Shown one piece after another: positions 19,016-27,595 of a stretch of DNA of 64,000 bases; positions within the stretch are counted from its first letter, which is position 1, and each line of letters starts with the position of its first letter. Source of the DNA: Bacteroidaceae bacterium (GTDB lineage: Bacteria; Bacteroidota; Bacteroidia; Bacteroidales; Bacteroidaceae); contig JAEESE010000007.1 in assembly GCA_016286165.1 (NCBI GenBank), positions 91,326 through 155,325 on the forward strand, in the 5' to 3' direction. The translations under genes were made by a program, and so were the position numbers. The notes below the pieces were generated by a model that was given only the letters and a program-made list of their open reading frames with translations, was not told the origin of the DNA and made no database searches.

Positions 19016-20518
19016 ATGGCTCATTTTCTCAAGTACACCGGCGTATTCGGCGGCGTACAGGGGGCTGTGATGCTCATTAATGTCGTAAGAAACAAGCTGA
19101 CGACAAAGCTCCTCGACATAGTCGGGTTCGGACTATTGGCCGAATACAGCGCGATTCCCGAATCGCTGCATGGCTCCACAAACTTCGGCATTCCATTCTC
19201 CAGTGTTCGCCGAGCAGCAGAGTTGTTTGAGCAGGGCGACGAAAAAGCCATTGCAGATTTTGTTAGCGTGGTGCGGACATGGTGTCTATGGATAGGGCTC
19301 TTCGGTGCCATAGTCTGTTTGGTTGGCGCATACCTGTTGAGCATCATCCTCTTCGATGGCTGCTGGCAGAACACACTTCGCATAATGTGCCTTTCACCAA
19401 TGTTGGTGTGTATGGGCATTACGGCAGGTGAAGCATCAATACTCAAGGGTCTGAGGCGACTCAAGCGTATTGCCATAATAACCGTATGCGCTGCCGTGAT
19501 TACCCTTATGCTCACTGTACCAATCTATTGGATCATGGGTATAGATGGTATCATCCTGGCCATGAACATCAGCACTGCAGGCGTTATGATTGTGCACCTC
19601 TCACTCACGCTACCTCTTTACAGGTGGAACGTCAGTTTGCTATCTGCTGATAAATTCCACGCTGGATGGTCGATGATCAAGATAGGAGTGCCATACGTGC
19701 TGGCTGCCGTAGCAGGAAGTTTTATGTCAATGGCTATCATTGCCATTCTCAAGCGCAACGGAGGCGATGAAATAGTTGGGTTGTATCGTGTTGGATATAT
19801 CATTATGGGCACTTATGCCTGCTTGGTGTTTGCTGCTTTTGAGGCAGACTTCTTCCCACGGTTGTCAAGCGTCAACGACAACATACCTCTTCGCAACGAA
19901 CTCGTCAACAAGCAGATAGACGTCAGCGTGTTGCTCATGGGACCGCTGTTGGTTGCCATATTGGTAATGATGCCTGTGATTATCGACATACTCTACACGC
20001 CTAGATTCCTGCCTGCTACGGCCATGGCGGTATGCGCCGTGTTTTATCCATTTCTCAGAGCTCTGTCGGTGCCAATCAGTTATATGGCACTTGCACGCGG
20101 CGATTCGCATGTCTACCTCGCAGCAGAGGTGATATACGACTTCGTTTCGGTGATGCTAATCTGGGTATGTTTCACACATTGGGGACTAATCGGTGCAGGG
20201 ATAGGGCTGTCGTTGTCTGCTTTGTTCGACATATTATTAGTAGGTGTGGGCTACGGCATCATATACAAGATACGGTTATCACCCGCCACTATTCGTTATG
20301 CAGCAGTTCAGGCTGGAGCCGTAGTCGCAACCACAGCCCTATGCCTTGCAACCGAGGGCTGGATGAAATATGCCTTAGGTGCACTTCTAATATTAGCCTC
20401 GTCAGCCTACAGTTTCATTATGCTGAAGCGCAATAACAGTTTCGATGAAATCTGGCTGAAGGTTAGTAAGAAGAAACGAGACAGCAACACCCAAGCCAAT
20501 TCACAAAGTGAAGAATAA
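19016..20518 (+). CDS. Polysaccharide flippase (Wzx-like, MOP superfamily)
   Basis: The ATG at 19016 gives a 500-residue integral membrane protein. An upstream in-frame TTG would add ten polar residues and is less likely. About 12-14 hydrophobic segments run through the whole length, with the N-terminal FLKYTGVFGGVQGAVMLINV pattern of the lipopolysaccharide and O-antigen translocase family. The C-terminus is a short charged cytoplasmic tail (KKKRDSNTQANSQSEE). Such proteins flip lipid-linked oligosaccharides across the inner membrane. A family 2 glycosyltransferase follows after 9 nt, suggesting a joint role in a surface glycan. The flipped substrate cannot be inferred. Confidence 0.85.
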   Translation: MAHFLKYTGVFGGVQGAVMLINVVRNKLTTKLLDIVGFGLLAEYSAIPESLHGSTNFGIPFSSVRRAAELFEQGDEKAIADFVSVVRTWCLWIGLFGAIVCLVGAYLLSIILFDGCWQNTLRIMCLSPMLVCMGITAGEASILKGLRRLKRIAIITVCAAVITLMLTVPIYWIMGIDGIILAMNISTAGVMIVHLSLTLPLYRWNVSLLSADKFHAGWSMIKIGVPYVLAAVAGSFMSMAIIAILKRNGGDEIVGLYRVGYIIMGTYACLVFAAFEADFFPRLSSVNDNIPLRNELVNKQIDVSVLLMGPLLVAILVMMPVIIDILYTPRFLPATAMAVCAVFYPFLRALSVPISYMALARGDSHVYLAAEVIYDFVSVMLIWVCFTHWGLIGAGIGLSLSALFDILLVGVGYGIIYKIRLSPATIRYAAVQAGAVVATTALCLATEGWMKYALGALLILASSAYSFIMLKRNNSFDEIWLKVSKKKRDSNTQANSQSEE

Positions 20519-20527
20519 GCAGCACGC

Positions 20528-21568
20528 ATGAATACTGAGAACAGAGGAGTTGCAGTGCTTGTGGCTGCATACAATGCCGAAAGCACTATTAGGCAATGTA
20601 TAGATTCATTGCTTCACCAGACCATAGGCGACATTGAAGTAGTTTGCATTAACGACTGTTCTACTGACGGCACTCTTGATATCCTACAGGAATATGCCAG
20701 CAAGGACCACCGCGTGATAGTGCTCTCTACCGAGGTGAATAGCGGACAGGCCATAGCACGGAACATAGGACTGCAAAACGTAAGGAAGCCATTTGTGTGT
20801 ATGGTAGATGCCGACGATTGGCTATCGGCTGATGCACTGGAAACTGCCATGAATGTGTTCGACCAATATCCTCAAACGGACTGTGTGCTGTTCCGATTAA
20901 TGAAGTTTTTCGATGGAGAAAAGGATGTTGACAAGTGCATCATAGAGTATTCCCTGCCCCAAAAGCTTGTGGACGGAGGCTGCTTAACCGGCAAGGAAGC
21001 CATAAGAATGAGCATTGACGGTTGGCAATTGCACGGACTCTACGTGACACGCACTGAGCTGCACCGCCAGATACCTTTCGACACCACTACCCGACTCTAT
21101 TCCGACGACAACACCACGCATCTGCATTTCCTTCATAGTCGCGAGGTGAGGGCATGCCAAGGGAAATACTTTTATCGGCAGCATCCGTCCATGACAAGCC
21201 GCTTCAACATTCACCATTTCGATCTGATTGAGGCCAACTGTTCGCTTAAACTGAAGTTGGTGGCGGAAAAAGTGGACGAGGACGTCATTTCATGCTTCGA
21301 GCAACGTCGATGGTGCAACTTCGTCGTGATGTACAGGACCTACCTTAAGCACAAGTCGAACATGGATGAGGGAGTGAGGCATGAAGTGGAAAGACGTTTA
21401 CAAGTGATGCTGAAAACCTTCAGCGGCAAAGAACTGCGATCAATGACAAGCAGTAAACCTGGGTATTGGCTCCTGCAAAACACAAAGGCTTTCGATATTC
21501 AGCAAAAGATGTACATGATTTACAAACGTCTTTTTGACGGCTCTTATATCAGCGAACAGCTGGCATAA
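20528..21568 (+). CDS. Family 2 glycosyltransferase (GT-A fold)
   Basis: A 346-residue protein opening with VAVLVAAYNAES and CINDCSTDGT, the nucleotide-sugar-binding start of GT2 enzymes. The metal-binding DxD equivalent VDADDW is at about residues 93-98. No transmembrane segment is evident, so it likely works on the cytoplasmic face. It probably adds one sugar to a lipid-linked glycan handled by the flippase encoded 9 nt upstream. Donor and acceptor are unknown. Its 3' end is 54 bp from the convergent DUF4421 gene. Confidence 0.9.
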   Translation: MNTENRGVAVLVAAYNAESTIRQCIDSLLHQTIGDIEVVCINDCSTDGTLDILQEYASKDHRVIVLSTEVNSGQAIARNIGLQNVRKPFVCMVDADDWLSADALETAMNVFDQYPQTDCVLFRLMKFFDGEKDVDKCIIEYSLPQKLVDGGCLTGKEAIRMSIDGWQLHGLYVTRTELHRQIPFDTTTRLYSDDNTTHLHFLHSREVRACQGKYFYRQHPSMTSRFNIHHFDLIEANCSLKLKLVAEKVDEDVISCFEQRRWCNFVVMYRTYLKHKSNMDEGVRHEVERRLQVMLKTFSGKELRSMTSSKPGYWLLQNTKAFDIQQKMYMIYKRLFDGSYISEQLA

Positions 21569-21589
21569 ATTGCATTCCAGCTTGCTCAA

Positions 21590-21622
21590 TATATAATTAA
21601 TGTACACACGTGCGCGCACACG
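21590..21622. repeat. AT-rich plus alternating-GC intergenic motif (copy 1)
   Basis: ATATAATTAATGTAC is followed by an alternating purine-pyrimidine stretch containing the perfect palindrome GTGCGCGCAC. It fills the gap between two convergent genes. Related copies lie at 34177-34198 and 61866-61893. Confidence 0.6.
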
Positions 21623-22852
21623 TTATTCTCCTCGTTTCCTTTGGAAATAGAATCCCACGCACACATTGGCATTGCCAAAGGTATTGGAGAAGTGCATACC
21701 ACCGCCAACATAATTGTAGTTGTGAATCACACCGAAGGCGCCGGCAAACCATACTCCCGTGTTGTAAATAATGCCTAAGCGGCCCGTGACATCGAAATTC
21801 ACATTGCCACGACGGCGGAAAATCTCATCTAATTTGTTGCGGATACGCGATTCATACAAAGAACCTTCGTCTGTATCATCGAAGATAACCGTTTTTGCGC
21901 TCGCACGCTTATAACCTATCGCTGGCGTAGCTTGAAAACCAAGGCACCAACCATGATGAAAAGCCCAGTTGAAAGCATAGCCACCTGCCAAGCTATAGTC
22001 GGTGTACTTCAAACGTTCGAGCGAACGGTACTGACCCTCAACCGAGTTCTCTGCAAGCAGTTCGGAGGGGAGGGCTGAATAATTAAAATGAATGTCGTGG
22101 TGCGTTACGCTTAAGCCAACCTGCCACGAGCCTGCCGAACGACGTTGGATTGTGCTCTGTGAAAACACGGCAGGACTGGAGAAACGGCGATGATTTATGT
22201 TGTAATAGATATGGGCACCTATGACATTTGCGTCCAGAAAATGGCAAGCCGAGCCCTCAAGCGCTTTGGCTTCTTCACCAAGACCAGACACCTTACGCAA
22301 ATAGAAATCAGAACCTGTCTTGCGATATATGAGGTCGAGGTTGAGCATAGAAGTATAAATCGAGAACTCAAACTTCCGACCTGACTTAACAGCCTTGCGC
22401 CCGATATTCTTCACGTCGAAGGTATAACCCAGAAAAAGCCAGCGCCAACCGAAATAAGGGCCTATTCTGAAATCTGGGTGCTCGGCGAAAGAAATAGAAG
22501 AAGTATAGTCGCGAGTACCAATAGAATAGAACTCTATATTTGATGTGCCCTGAAGCATGGCCGTGAAGTTGTAGCCGATGCGTTCCACGTAATTGGTGTC
22601 GATGGCATCGAAGGCGTCAATGACTCGCACAAAGATATTACCATAGTCGCGCATCTTCTGCAACTTGGTAGTGGTCGTATCGCGGTGAATGCTCTTGAAA
22701 TCGTCGGTCGTAGGAAGCGGCAAACGACGTTCTTTCTTCATCTGTGAACCGTTTCCCGTAGTGTCTATTGGGATTATCTCCACCACAGGCTTCTGGGCAA
22801 AAAGGTCCGAGACAAAGGCCAACAAAAGCAATATGGTATAGAACCTTCTCAT
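21623..22852 (-). CDS. DUF4421 family envelope protein
   Basis: The ATG at 22852 gives 409 residues starting with a signal peptide (MRRFYTILLLLAFVSDLFAQ). An ORF extension 11 codons upstream lies inside the previous gene and is unlikely to be used. The mature protein is rich in aromatic, amphipathic beta-strands (YFGWRWLFLGYTFDV, HIYYNINHRRF), as in the DUF4421 family of probable outer-membrane beta-barrels. The start shares one base with the stop of the Gfo/Idh gene (TGATG). It ends the five-gene unit that begins with two M6 proteases. Function unknown. Confidence 0.8.
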   Translation of the reverse strand: MRRFYTILLLLAFVSDLFAQKPVVEIIPIDTTGNGSQMKKERRLPLPTTDDFKSIHRDTTTTKLQKMRDYGNIFVRVIDAFDAIDTNYVERIGYNFTAMLQGTSNIEFYSIGTRDYTSSISFAEHPDFRIGPYFGWRWLFLGYTFDVKNIGRKAVKSGRKFEFSIYTSMLNLDLIYRKTGSDFYLRKVSGLGEEAKALEGSACHFLDANVIGAHIYYNINHRRFSSPAVFSQSTIQRRSAGSWQVGLSVTHHDIHFNYSALPSELLAENSVEGQYRSLERLKYTDYSLAGGYAFNWAFHHGWCLGFQATPAIGYKRASAKTVIFDDTDEGSLYESRIRNKLDEIFRRRGNVNFDVTGRLGIIYNTGVWFAGAFGVIHNYNYVGGGMHFSNTFGNANVCVGFYFQRKRGE

Positions 22853-23844
22853 CAAATCTTTCCCAATATACGGTCGACCACCCAATTCACTGATGTAGCA
22901 CTTACGCAGTCAACGTCACAGATGGCCTTGCCTTGCAGGTGCTCTACCACTTTCTGAATGAGCGGCAGCTGGACATGGGCCGGATTGTCGACGATGATTT
23001 CCTGACGGCCTCCTTCGGTGTATAGCTCGATAGGATCGTATGTAAACACCGAGAAGACCAGACGACCGCGGTCGCCGATGATTTGAATCCTGTCAGTTCG
23101 AGCTGATTCGTGAGCACAGAAGCACCATGTACCACTGCCAGGCAGACCGTTCTGGAACTGAAAAGCAGCGCTTACCGTGTCCTCGGTCTCATAAAGTCCG
23201 GCACGATTTGAGCAGAAACCGGTAGCACGGGTAATAGGACCTATTATCTCCTGGAGCAAATCCAACTGATGCGGTGCCAAGTCGTAGAAGTAACCGCCGC
23301 CTGCTATATCACGTTGCACGCGCCAGGGAAGATGCGTTCGGTTATAATCCAGGTCGCGAGGAGGCACGGCGAAACGAATCTGTGTTCCTACAATAGTGCC
23401 CAAAGTGCCATCGTCAACGATGTCCATTACCTTGCGGAAATAAGGCAAAAGGCGACGATAGTATGCCACGAAGCACGGTACACCCGTTTCCTTGCTTACA
23501 CGATTCACACGAAGGCAATCTTCATAGCTCGAAGCGAGAGGCTTTTCAACGTAAACAGGCTTACCGGCCTTCATTGCCATGATGGCATAGGTAGTGTGCG
23601 ACGACGGCGGCGTAGCTATGTACACAGCATTCACCTCAGGGTCATTGATAAGTGCCTGAGCATCAGCATACCACCTTGGTATATTGTGGCGCTCGGCATA
23701 GTCACGGGCACGTTCGGCCCGACGACTCATCACGGCAACTACTGATGAACCGTCGACAAGGCTGAAAGCCGGACCGCTCTTTTTCTCGGTAACCTCGCCA
23801 CAACCTATGAACCCCCAACGTATTTCGCTTTGAATGGTAAACAT
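22852..23844 (-). CDS. Gfo/Idh/MocA-family NAD(P)-dependent oxidoreductase
   Basis: A 330-residue protein with the N-terminal Rossmann fold (IRWGFIGCGEVTEKKSGPAF, about 8-27). The family element VYVEKPLASS (about 95-104) carries the catalytic-region EKP. Family members oxidise or reduce sugars, inositols and related polyols; the substrate here is not evident. It starts 30 nt after manC and is coupled to the DUF4421 gene. With manC this hints at nucleotide-sugar or surface-glycan metabolism, but that is inference from neighbours. Confidence 0.88.
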   Translation of the reverse strand: MFTIQSEIRWGFIGCGEVTEKKSGPAFSLVDGSSVVAVMSRRAERARDYAERHNIPRWYADAQALINDPEVNAVYIATPPSSHTTYAIMAMKAGKPVYVEKPLASSYEDCLRVNRVSKETGVPCFVAYYRRLLPYFRKVMDIVDDGTLGTIVGTQIRFAVPPRDLDYNRTHLPWRVQRDIAGGGYFYDLAPHQLDLLQEIIGPITRATGFCSNRAGLYETEDTVSAAFQFQNGLPGSGTWCFCAHESARTDRIQIIGDRGRLVFSVFTYDPIELYTEGGRQEIIVDNPAHVQLPLIQKVVEHLQGKAICDVDCVSATSVNWVVDRILGKI

Positions 23845-23874
23845 GAGCGCTTGTAATTAAGAGTGCAAGAATAC

Positions 23875-24936
23875 TTAGGATTCAACAAACTGACGTATGC
23901 GTTGCTCTTCAGAACGCTTGCAGATAAGCAACGCATGATCTTTCTCAGCCACGATATAGCCATCGAGACCTTGCATGATGACGCGGCGCTCATCTGTGGT
24001 ATGGATAATGCAGTCGTGGCAATCGTACAGTTTGATATCATCGCCTATGCATACGTTGCCTTTGCTATCAGCAGGCATGCGTTCGTAGAGAGAGCCCCAT
24101 GTGCCCAGGTCGCTCCACCCGAAGTCGGCGGGGAACACGTAGATTTCCTCGGCTTTCTCCATCACGGCGTAGTCGATACTTATGCTGGGGCTGTTGGGGA
24201 AGCGGTTGTTGATGGCTTCCTGTTCCTGTTCGGTGCCGTAAACTTCCTGCAAGCCCTCGAAGATTTCTGATATCTCAGGCGCATAGATGCGCAAGGCATT
24301 GACGATTGTCGACACACGGAAGATAAAGATGCCGCTGTTCCAGAAGTAATTCGGACGACTGATATATCGCTCAGCCGTCTTGAGGTCTGGTTTCTCGCGG
24401 AAGGAGTCGACCTGATAGATCTCTTTATTTCGGGCACAGGGAGTGCTGAGGTCGGCTTGTATATAGCCGTAGCCTGTTTCAGGTCGGGTAGGCTTCATAC
24501 CAAGGGTTACTATGCTGTCGTTCTCGGCAGTGAAGCGAAGAGCTGAAGTTACGACACGCCGAAACTCTGCTGTGTCCAGCACCACATGATCCGAAGGTGC
24601 AACCACGATGTTTGCCTTGGCATTCTCCGTCTTGATGCGCCAACTGACATATGCGATGCAAGGGGCTGTATTGCGGCGGCACGGTTCCTGCAGGATATGA
24701 CTTTCAGGCACTCCGGGCAGTTGCTCGTGCACAACTTGAGCGTAGGCTGCGCTCGTCACCACCCAGACATTTTCTTCAGGACAAACGCCCTTGAAGCGGT
24801 CCACAGTCAACTGAAGGAGCGTTCGCCCGCAGCCCAAAACATCAATAAACTGTTTGGGGCGCTCGGACGTACTCATGGGCCAGAAACGGCTACCTATGCC
24901 GCCTGCCATTACTACAAGATGAAGATTTCTATCCAT
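23875..24936 (-). CDS. manC: Mannose-1-phosphate guanylyltransferase (GDP-mannose pyrophosphorylase)
   Basis: Makes GDP-mannose from mannose-1-phosphate and GTP. The nucleotidyltransferase motif AGGIGSRFWPMS is at about residues 11-22, RPKQFIDVLG follows, and a sugar-phosphate-binding SFREKPD element lies near residue 173. At 353 residues it is the short form without the C-terminal phosphomannose isomerase domain of long ManC proteins. It starts 4 nt after the M6 protease stop, so co-expression is likely. GDP-mannose would supply mannose or fucose for surface glycans or for protein O-glycosylation. The link to the secreted proteases is suggestive only. Confidence 0.93.
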   Translation of the reverse strand: MDRNLHLVVMAGGIGSRFWPMSTSERPKQFIDVLGCGRTLLQLTVDRFKGVCPEENVWVVTSAAYAQVVHEQLPGVPESHILQEPCRRNTAPCIAYVSWRIKTENAKANIVVAPSDHVVLDTAEFRRVVTSALRFTAENDSIVTLGMKPTRPETGYGYIQADLSTPCARNKEIYQVDSFREKPDLKTAERYISRPNYFWNSGIFIFRVSTIVNALRIYAPEISEIFEGLQEVYGTEQEQEAINNRFPNSPSISIDYAVMEKAEEIYVFPADFGWSDLGTWGSLYERMPADSKGNVCIGDDIKLYDCHDCIIHTTDERRVIMQGLDGYIVAEKDHALLICKRSEEQRIRQFVES

Positions 24937-24940
24937 AGGC

Positions 24941-27544
24941 TTATTTCACGATGACCTTTTTGCCGCCAACGACATATGCCCCGCGACGCAACTGCGAGAG
25001 TTGTTTGTTCATACGACGGCCCGCGAGGTCGAAGACTTCATCTGTCTTCGTTGTTTGTTGATCATTATTGATTAGCACAGAACCAATAGCATCCTCGCCG
25101 TTTTCAGGCAGAGTAACTCTGACAAGTTTGCTCCAACCGGAAAGGCTGCCGTCCTCTGCTACGGCTTGAACCTGCCATGTGTATGTAGCACCTGGGGTAA
25201 GTCCGTTGAAGCGGTATGATGTTGCGGTGATATCTGTCAGCGTCTGCGTGTCCTCAGGTACACGACGTGGTGCTTTGTGCTTAGTTTTAAGCTGTATACT
25301 ACGCTGTGGTGCTTCCTCGCCATCCTCGGTTTCCCAGATGGTATCGACCTCATCATCTGTAAATGATCCGTCGAAACAAATGACATAAGAAACGTATAAA
25401 CGCTTTTTGCCAGCAGTACTTGAGACCTTGATGCGGAATTTCGCAGGGACACTTGAGAAGTGGAACACAGGCAGATAATTCTCTTCCATGAGATCCGATG
25501 CAAGTACCGTTTGCGTCTGCAGAACCTTACCAGACTCGTCGAGCAGAGAAACCTCAACAGATGAACCATCCGGCTTATAATTTTCTGTATCAGAGTATGT
25601 TGCGTAGTTAAACCACTGCCAGGCCTCTACATAAGCGGTCACCTCGCCTGTCGTACACTGGCCGACAGGAGAGATAAGATAACCGAGGGCTGTGCTTGTT
25701 CCAAGCTTAGCACCGTACAGGCCTTGATAAACCTTCTGGCCTTGCCATCCGGGATCGGCGGTGTAATTATCCAAACTGGCACTCAAATCCGAACTGCCAT
25801 CAGAGGTTTTGCTTTCATCTACGAAGAAAGCCTCGAAATCCTCAATAATGTTGATGGCATTGAGCACCCGTTCGTAGTCGGCATATTCCTCGCCTTTCTC
25901 GGTCAGACGAAGGTTGTAGCTTACAGCGCCTTCCACACTTTCCCATTTGGCGGTGAAGCCATCTGCAGTGACGTCAAGCTTCGCGACGTCTTCTTCAGCA
26001 ACAGGGGCTTCTATTGCAGCTGCTCCACCCATGAAGGAGAAACTTATCTTGCCGTTCGCCTCGGAGATGTTCTCGATAGGCTTGTGCATGAGCTTACTGC
26101 CATCAGAGTTGGCTCGATAGAGTGTTGCTGCCGGCGAAGATGTGTCAGTAAGGCAATTCTTATTGGAAGACTGGGGGAATGGATCACCGCTGATCGTCGA
26201 CGTTGTCAGTTTGTTGTCGGCGGGAATTATGGTCATACGCTGACGCGAAGTAGTGTTGTTGACAGTATTATTGTACCATGCGTTCTCATCGTAGTCAACA
26301 TGAACTACCAGCAATCCATGGCCTTTGGCGGCTGTATCCCATTCCAACCTCTGGTGATTCTCAAGGAGATAGTACTCGTTGTGATTGGCGTCATTGTAAA
26401 CGATATAGGCCACAGGGTTCTGCTCGATATTGGGCATATCAATAATATTAGCGGCTTCGTTCAGTTCGACAGGCTCAAGCCAACCGCTAAACCATCGCTC
26501 ATAAGCAGTGTAGCCTGCGGGCGTGAAGCCGTTGCCATTATAGCATCCGTAGTCCATAAGGCTCCAACAATTCATGCCGAAATTGCTACCTTGTGATCTG
26601 GTGTCGTAGAAATCGGGGAGACCTAAGCAATGACTATACTCATGGCACATGGTCCCGATGCCGTCGATAGTAGGACGATCGCTGGGGAGTCCCATGAGTT
26701 CTGAACCGCAAGCGTAGGTGTCAATGATAACGCCGTCCTTGTTCAACGCAATACCATAGCAGTCAGGGTCGCTAAGTTGCCACTGGTGTGGCCAGATTGT
26801 GTTCGGATCAGCGCCGTCAATAGCCTCGCCATAGCCGGCATAGGTGATGTATATGTTTTCCACTTCACCGTCGCCGTCCCAGTCGTAGTCCTTGAAGTTG
26901 ATTTGTGCGTCCACGAGGTTGACAGCTTCTGCGACCATTTTCCCTGGTGCTTTGTCATCGCCGTTGGAGTCATTACCTCCGTAATAAGCCATGTTCTTGG
27001 AAACGGTTACAGGACCTGCAATATCAAACTCTATATCGAGCTGCCCATAGCTTTGGGCTTGGAAATACTCTCGAACGCTGCCGTAGTTCTTGCCGTACGG
27101 GTTGTTCTGGCCGTTCAACATCTGTGTGAAGATCTGCTTTGTCTTCGAATCACTATTATAAAACTTGGTATCCGTAAACTCTACTAGGATGAGCAGGCCT
27201 TTCTTGGTGCCTGTAGCGGAAGCTGACACGCCGGCACGCAGCGGAGCTTTGTTGCGGCGCATCTTTTTAGCTATCTGAGCACGATGCATATTACGTCGTG
27301 CCGAAGCCTGAGTCCAAAGCGTTGTCACATCGCGTGTATCAACCACCCAGTCACCATTGTCGTTCTGGCGAACAGGCACGCCGTCAGTGTTAACATGATA
27401 GTGGAAAGTCTCATCGCCGACGAGACTAATGGTCATGGTTGTGCCATCACTGTTGGTTACCGTGCGGGAACCACGGCGAGCAGGGATAGCCATTGCTGTT
27501 GCTGCAATCACTGCAGCCAATAAGAATGTGTACGTTCTCCTCAT
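24941..27544 (-). CDS. Secreted M6-family metalloprotease with fibronectin-III-like region
   Basis: An 867-residue protein with a signal peptide (cleavage after about residue 19). The zinc site HEYSHCLGLPDFYD starts at residue 301 and the downstream Met-turn-like WSLMDYG lies near 330, both typical of M6 (immune-inhibitor-A-like) peptidases. A calcium-binding-like DWDGDGE is at about 221-227. A long beta region follows, with Fn3-like units near 545-600 and 775-815. The C-terminus ends FDLAGRRMNKQ... RRGAYVVGGKKVIVK, resembling the short sorting tail of type IX-secreted proteins. It follows another M6 gene by 51 nt. Substrates are unknown. Confidence 0.88.
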   Translation of the reverse strand: MRRTYTFLLAAVIAATAMAIPARRGSRTVTNSDGTTMTISLVGDETFHYHVNTDGVPVRQNDNGDWVVDTRDVTTLWTQASARRNMHRAQIAKKMRRNKAPLRAGVSASATGTKKGLLILVEFTDTKFYNSDSKTKQIFTQMLNGQNNPYGKNYGSVREYFQAQSYGQLDIEFDIAGPVTVSKNMAYYGGNDSNGDDKAPGKMVAEAVNLVDAQINFKDYDWDGDGEVENIYITYAGYGEAIDGADPNTIWPHQWQLSDPDCYGIALNKDGVIIDTYACGSELMGLPSDRPTIDGIGTMCHEYSHCLGLPDFYDTRSQGSNFGMNCWSLMDYGCYNGNGFTPAGYTAYERWFSGWLEPVELNEAANIIDMPNIEQNPVAYIVYNDANHNEYYLLENHQRLEWDTAAKGHGLLVVHVDYDENAWYNNTVNNTTSRQRMTIIPADNKLTTSTISGDPFPQSSNKNCLTDTSSPAATLYRANSDGSKLMHKPIENISEANGKISFSFMGGAAAIEAPVAEEDVAKLDVTADGFTAKWESVEGAVSYNLRLTEKGEEYADYERVLNAINIIEDFEAFFVDESKTSDGSSDLSASLDNYTADPGWQGQKVYQGLYGAKLGTSTALGYLISPVGQCTTGEVTAYVEAWQWFNYATYSDTENYKPDGSSVEVSLLDESGKVLQTQTVLASDLMEENYLPVFHFSSVPAKFRIKVSSTAGKKRLYVSYVICFDGSFTDDEVDTIWETEDGEEAPQRSIQLKTKHKAPRRVPEDTQTLTDITATSYRFNGLTPGATYTWQVQAVAEDGSLSGWSKLVRVTLPENGEDAIGSVLINNDQQTTKTDEVFDLAGRRMNKQLSQLRRGAYVVGGKKVIVK

Positions 27545-27595
27545 TCGTTATTTGAATTTGTTGATTCTGTTTGATTTGGTCTTATCTGTTAAATG

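Noticed and set aside
25724..26596. 290-codon ORF opposite the M6 protease
   Set aside because: Antisense shadow of a well-supported gene with zinc motif; no signal or domain of its own.
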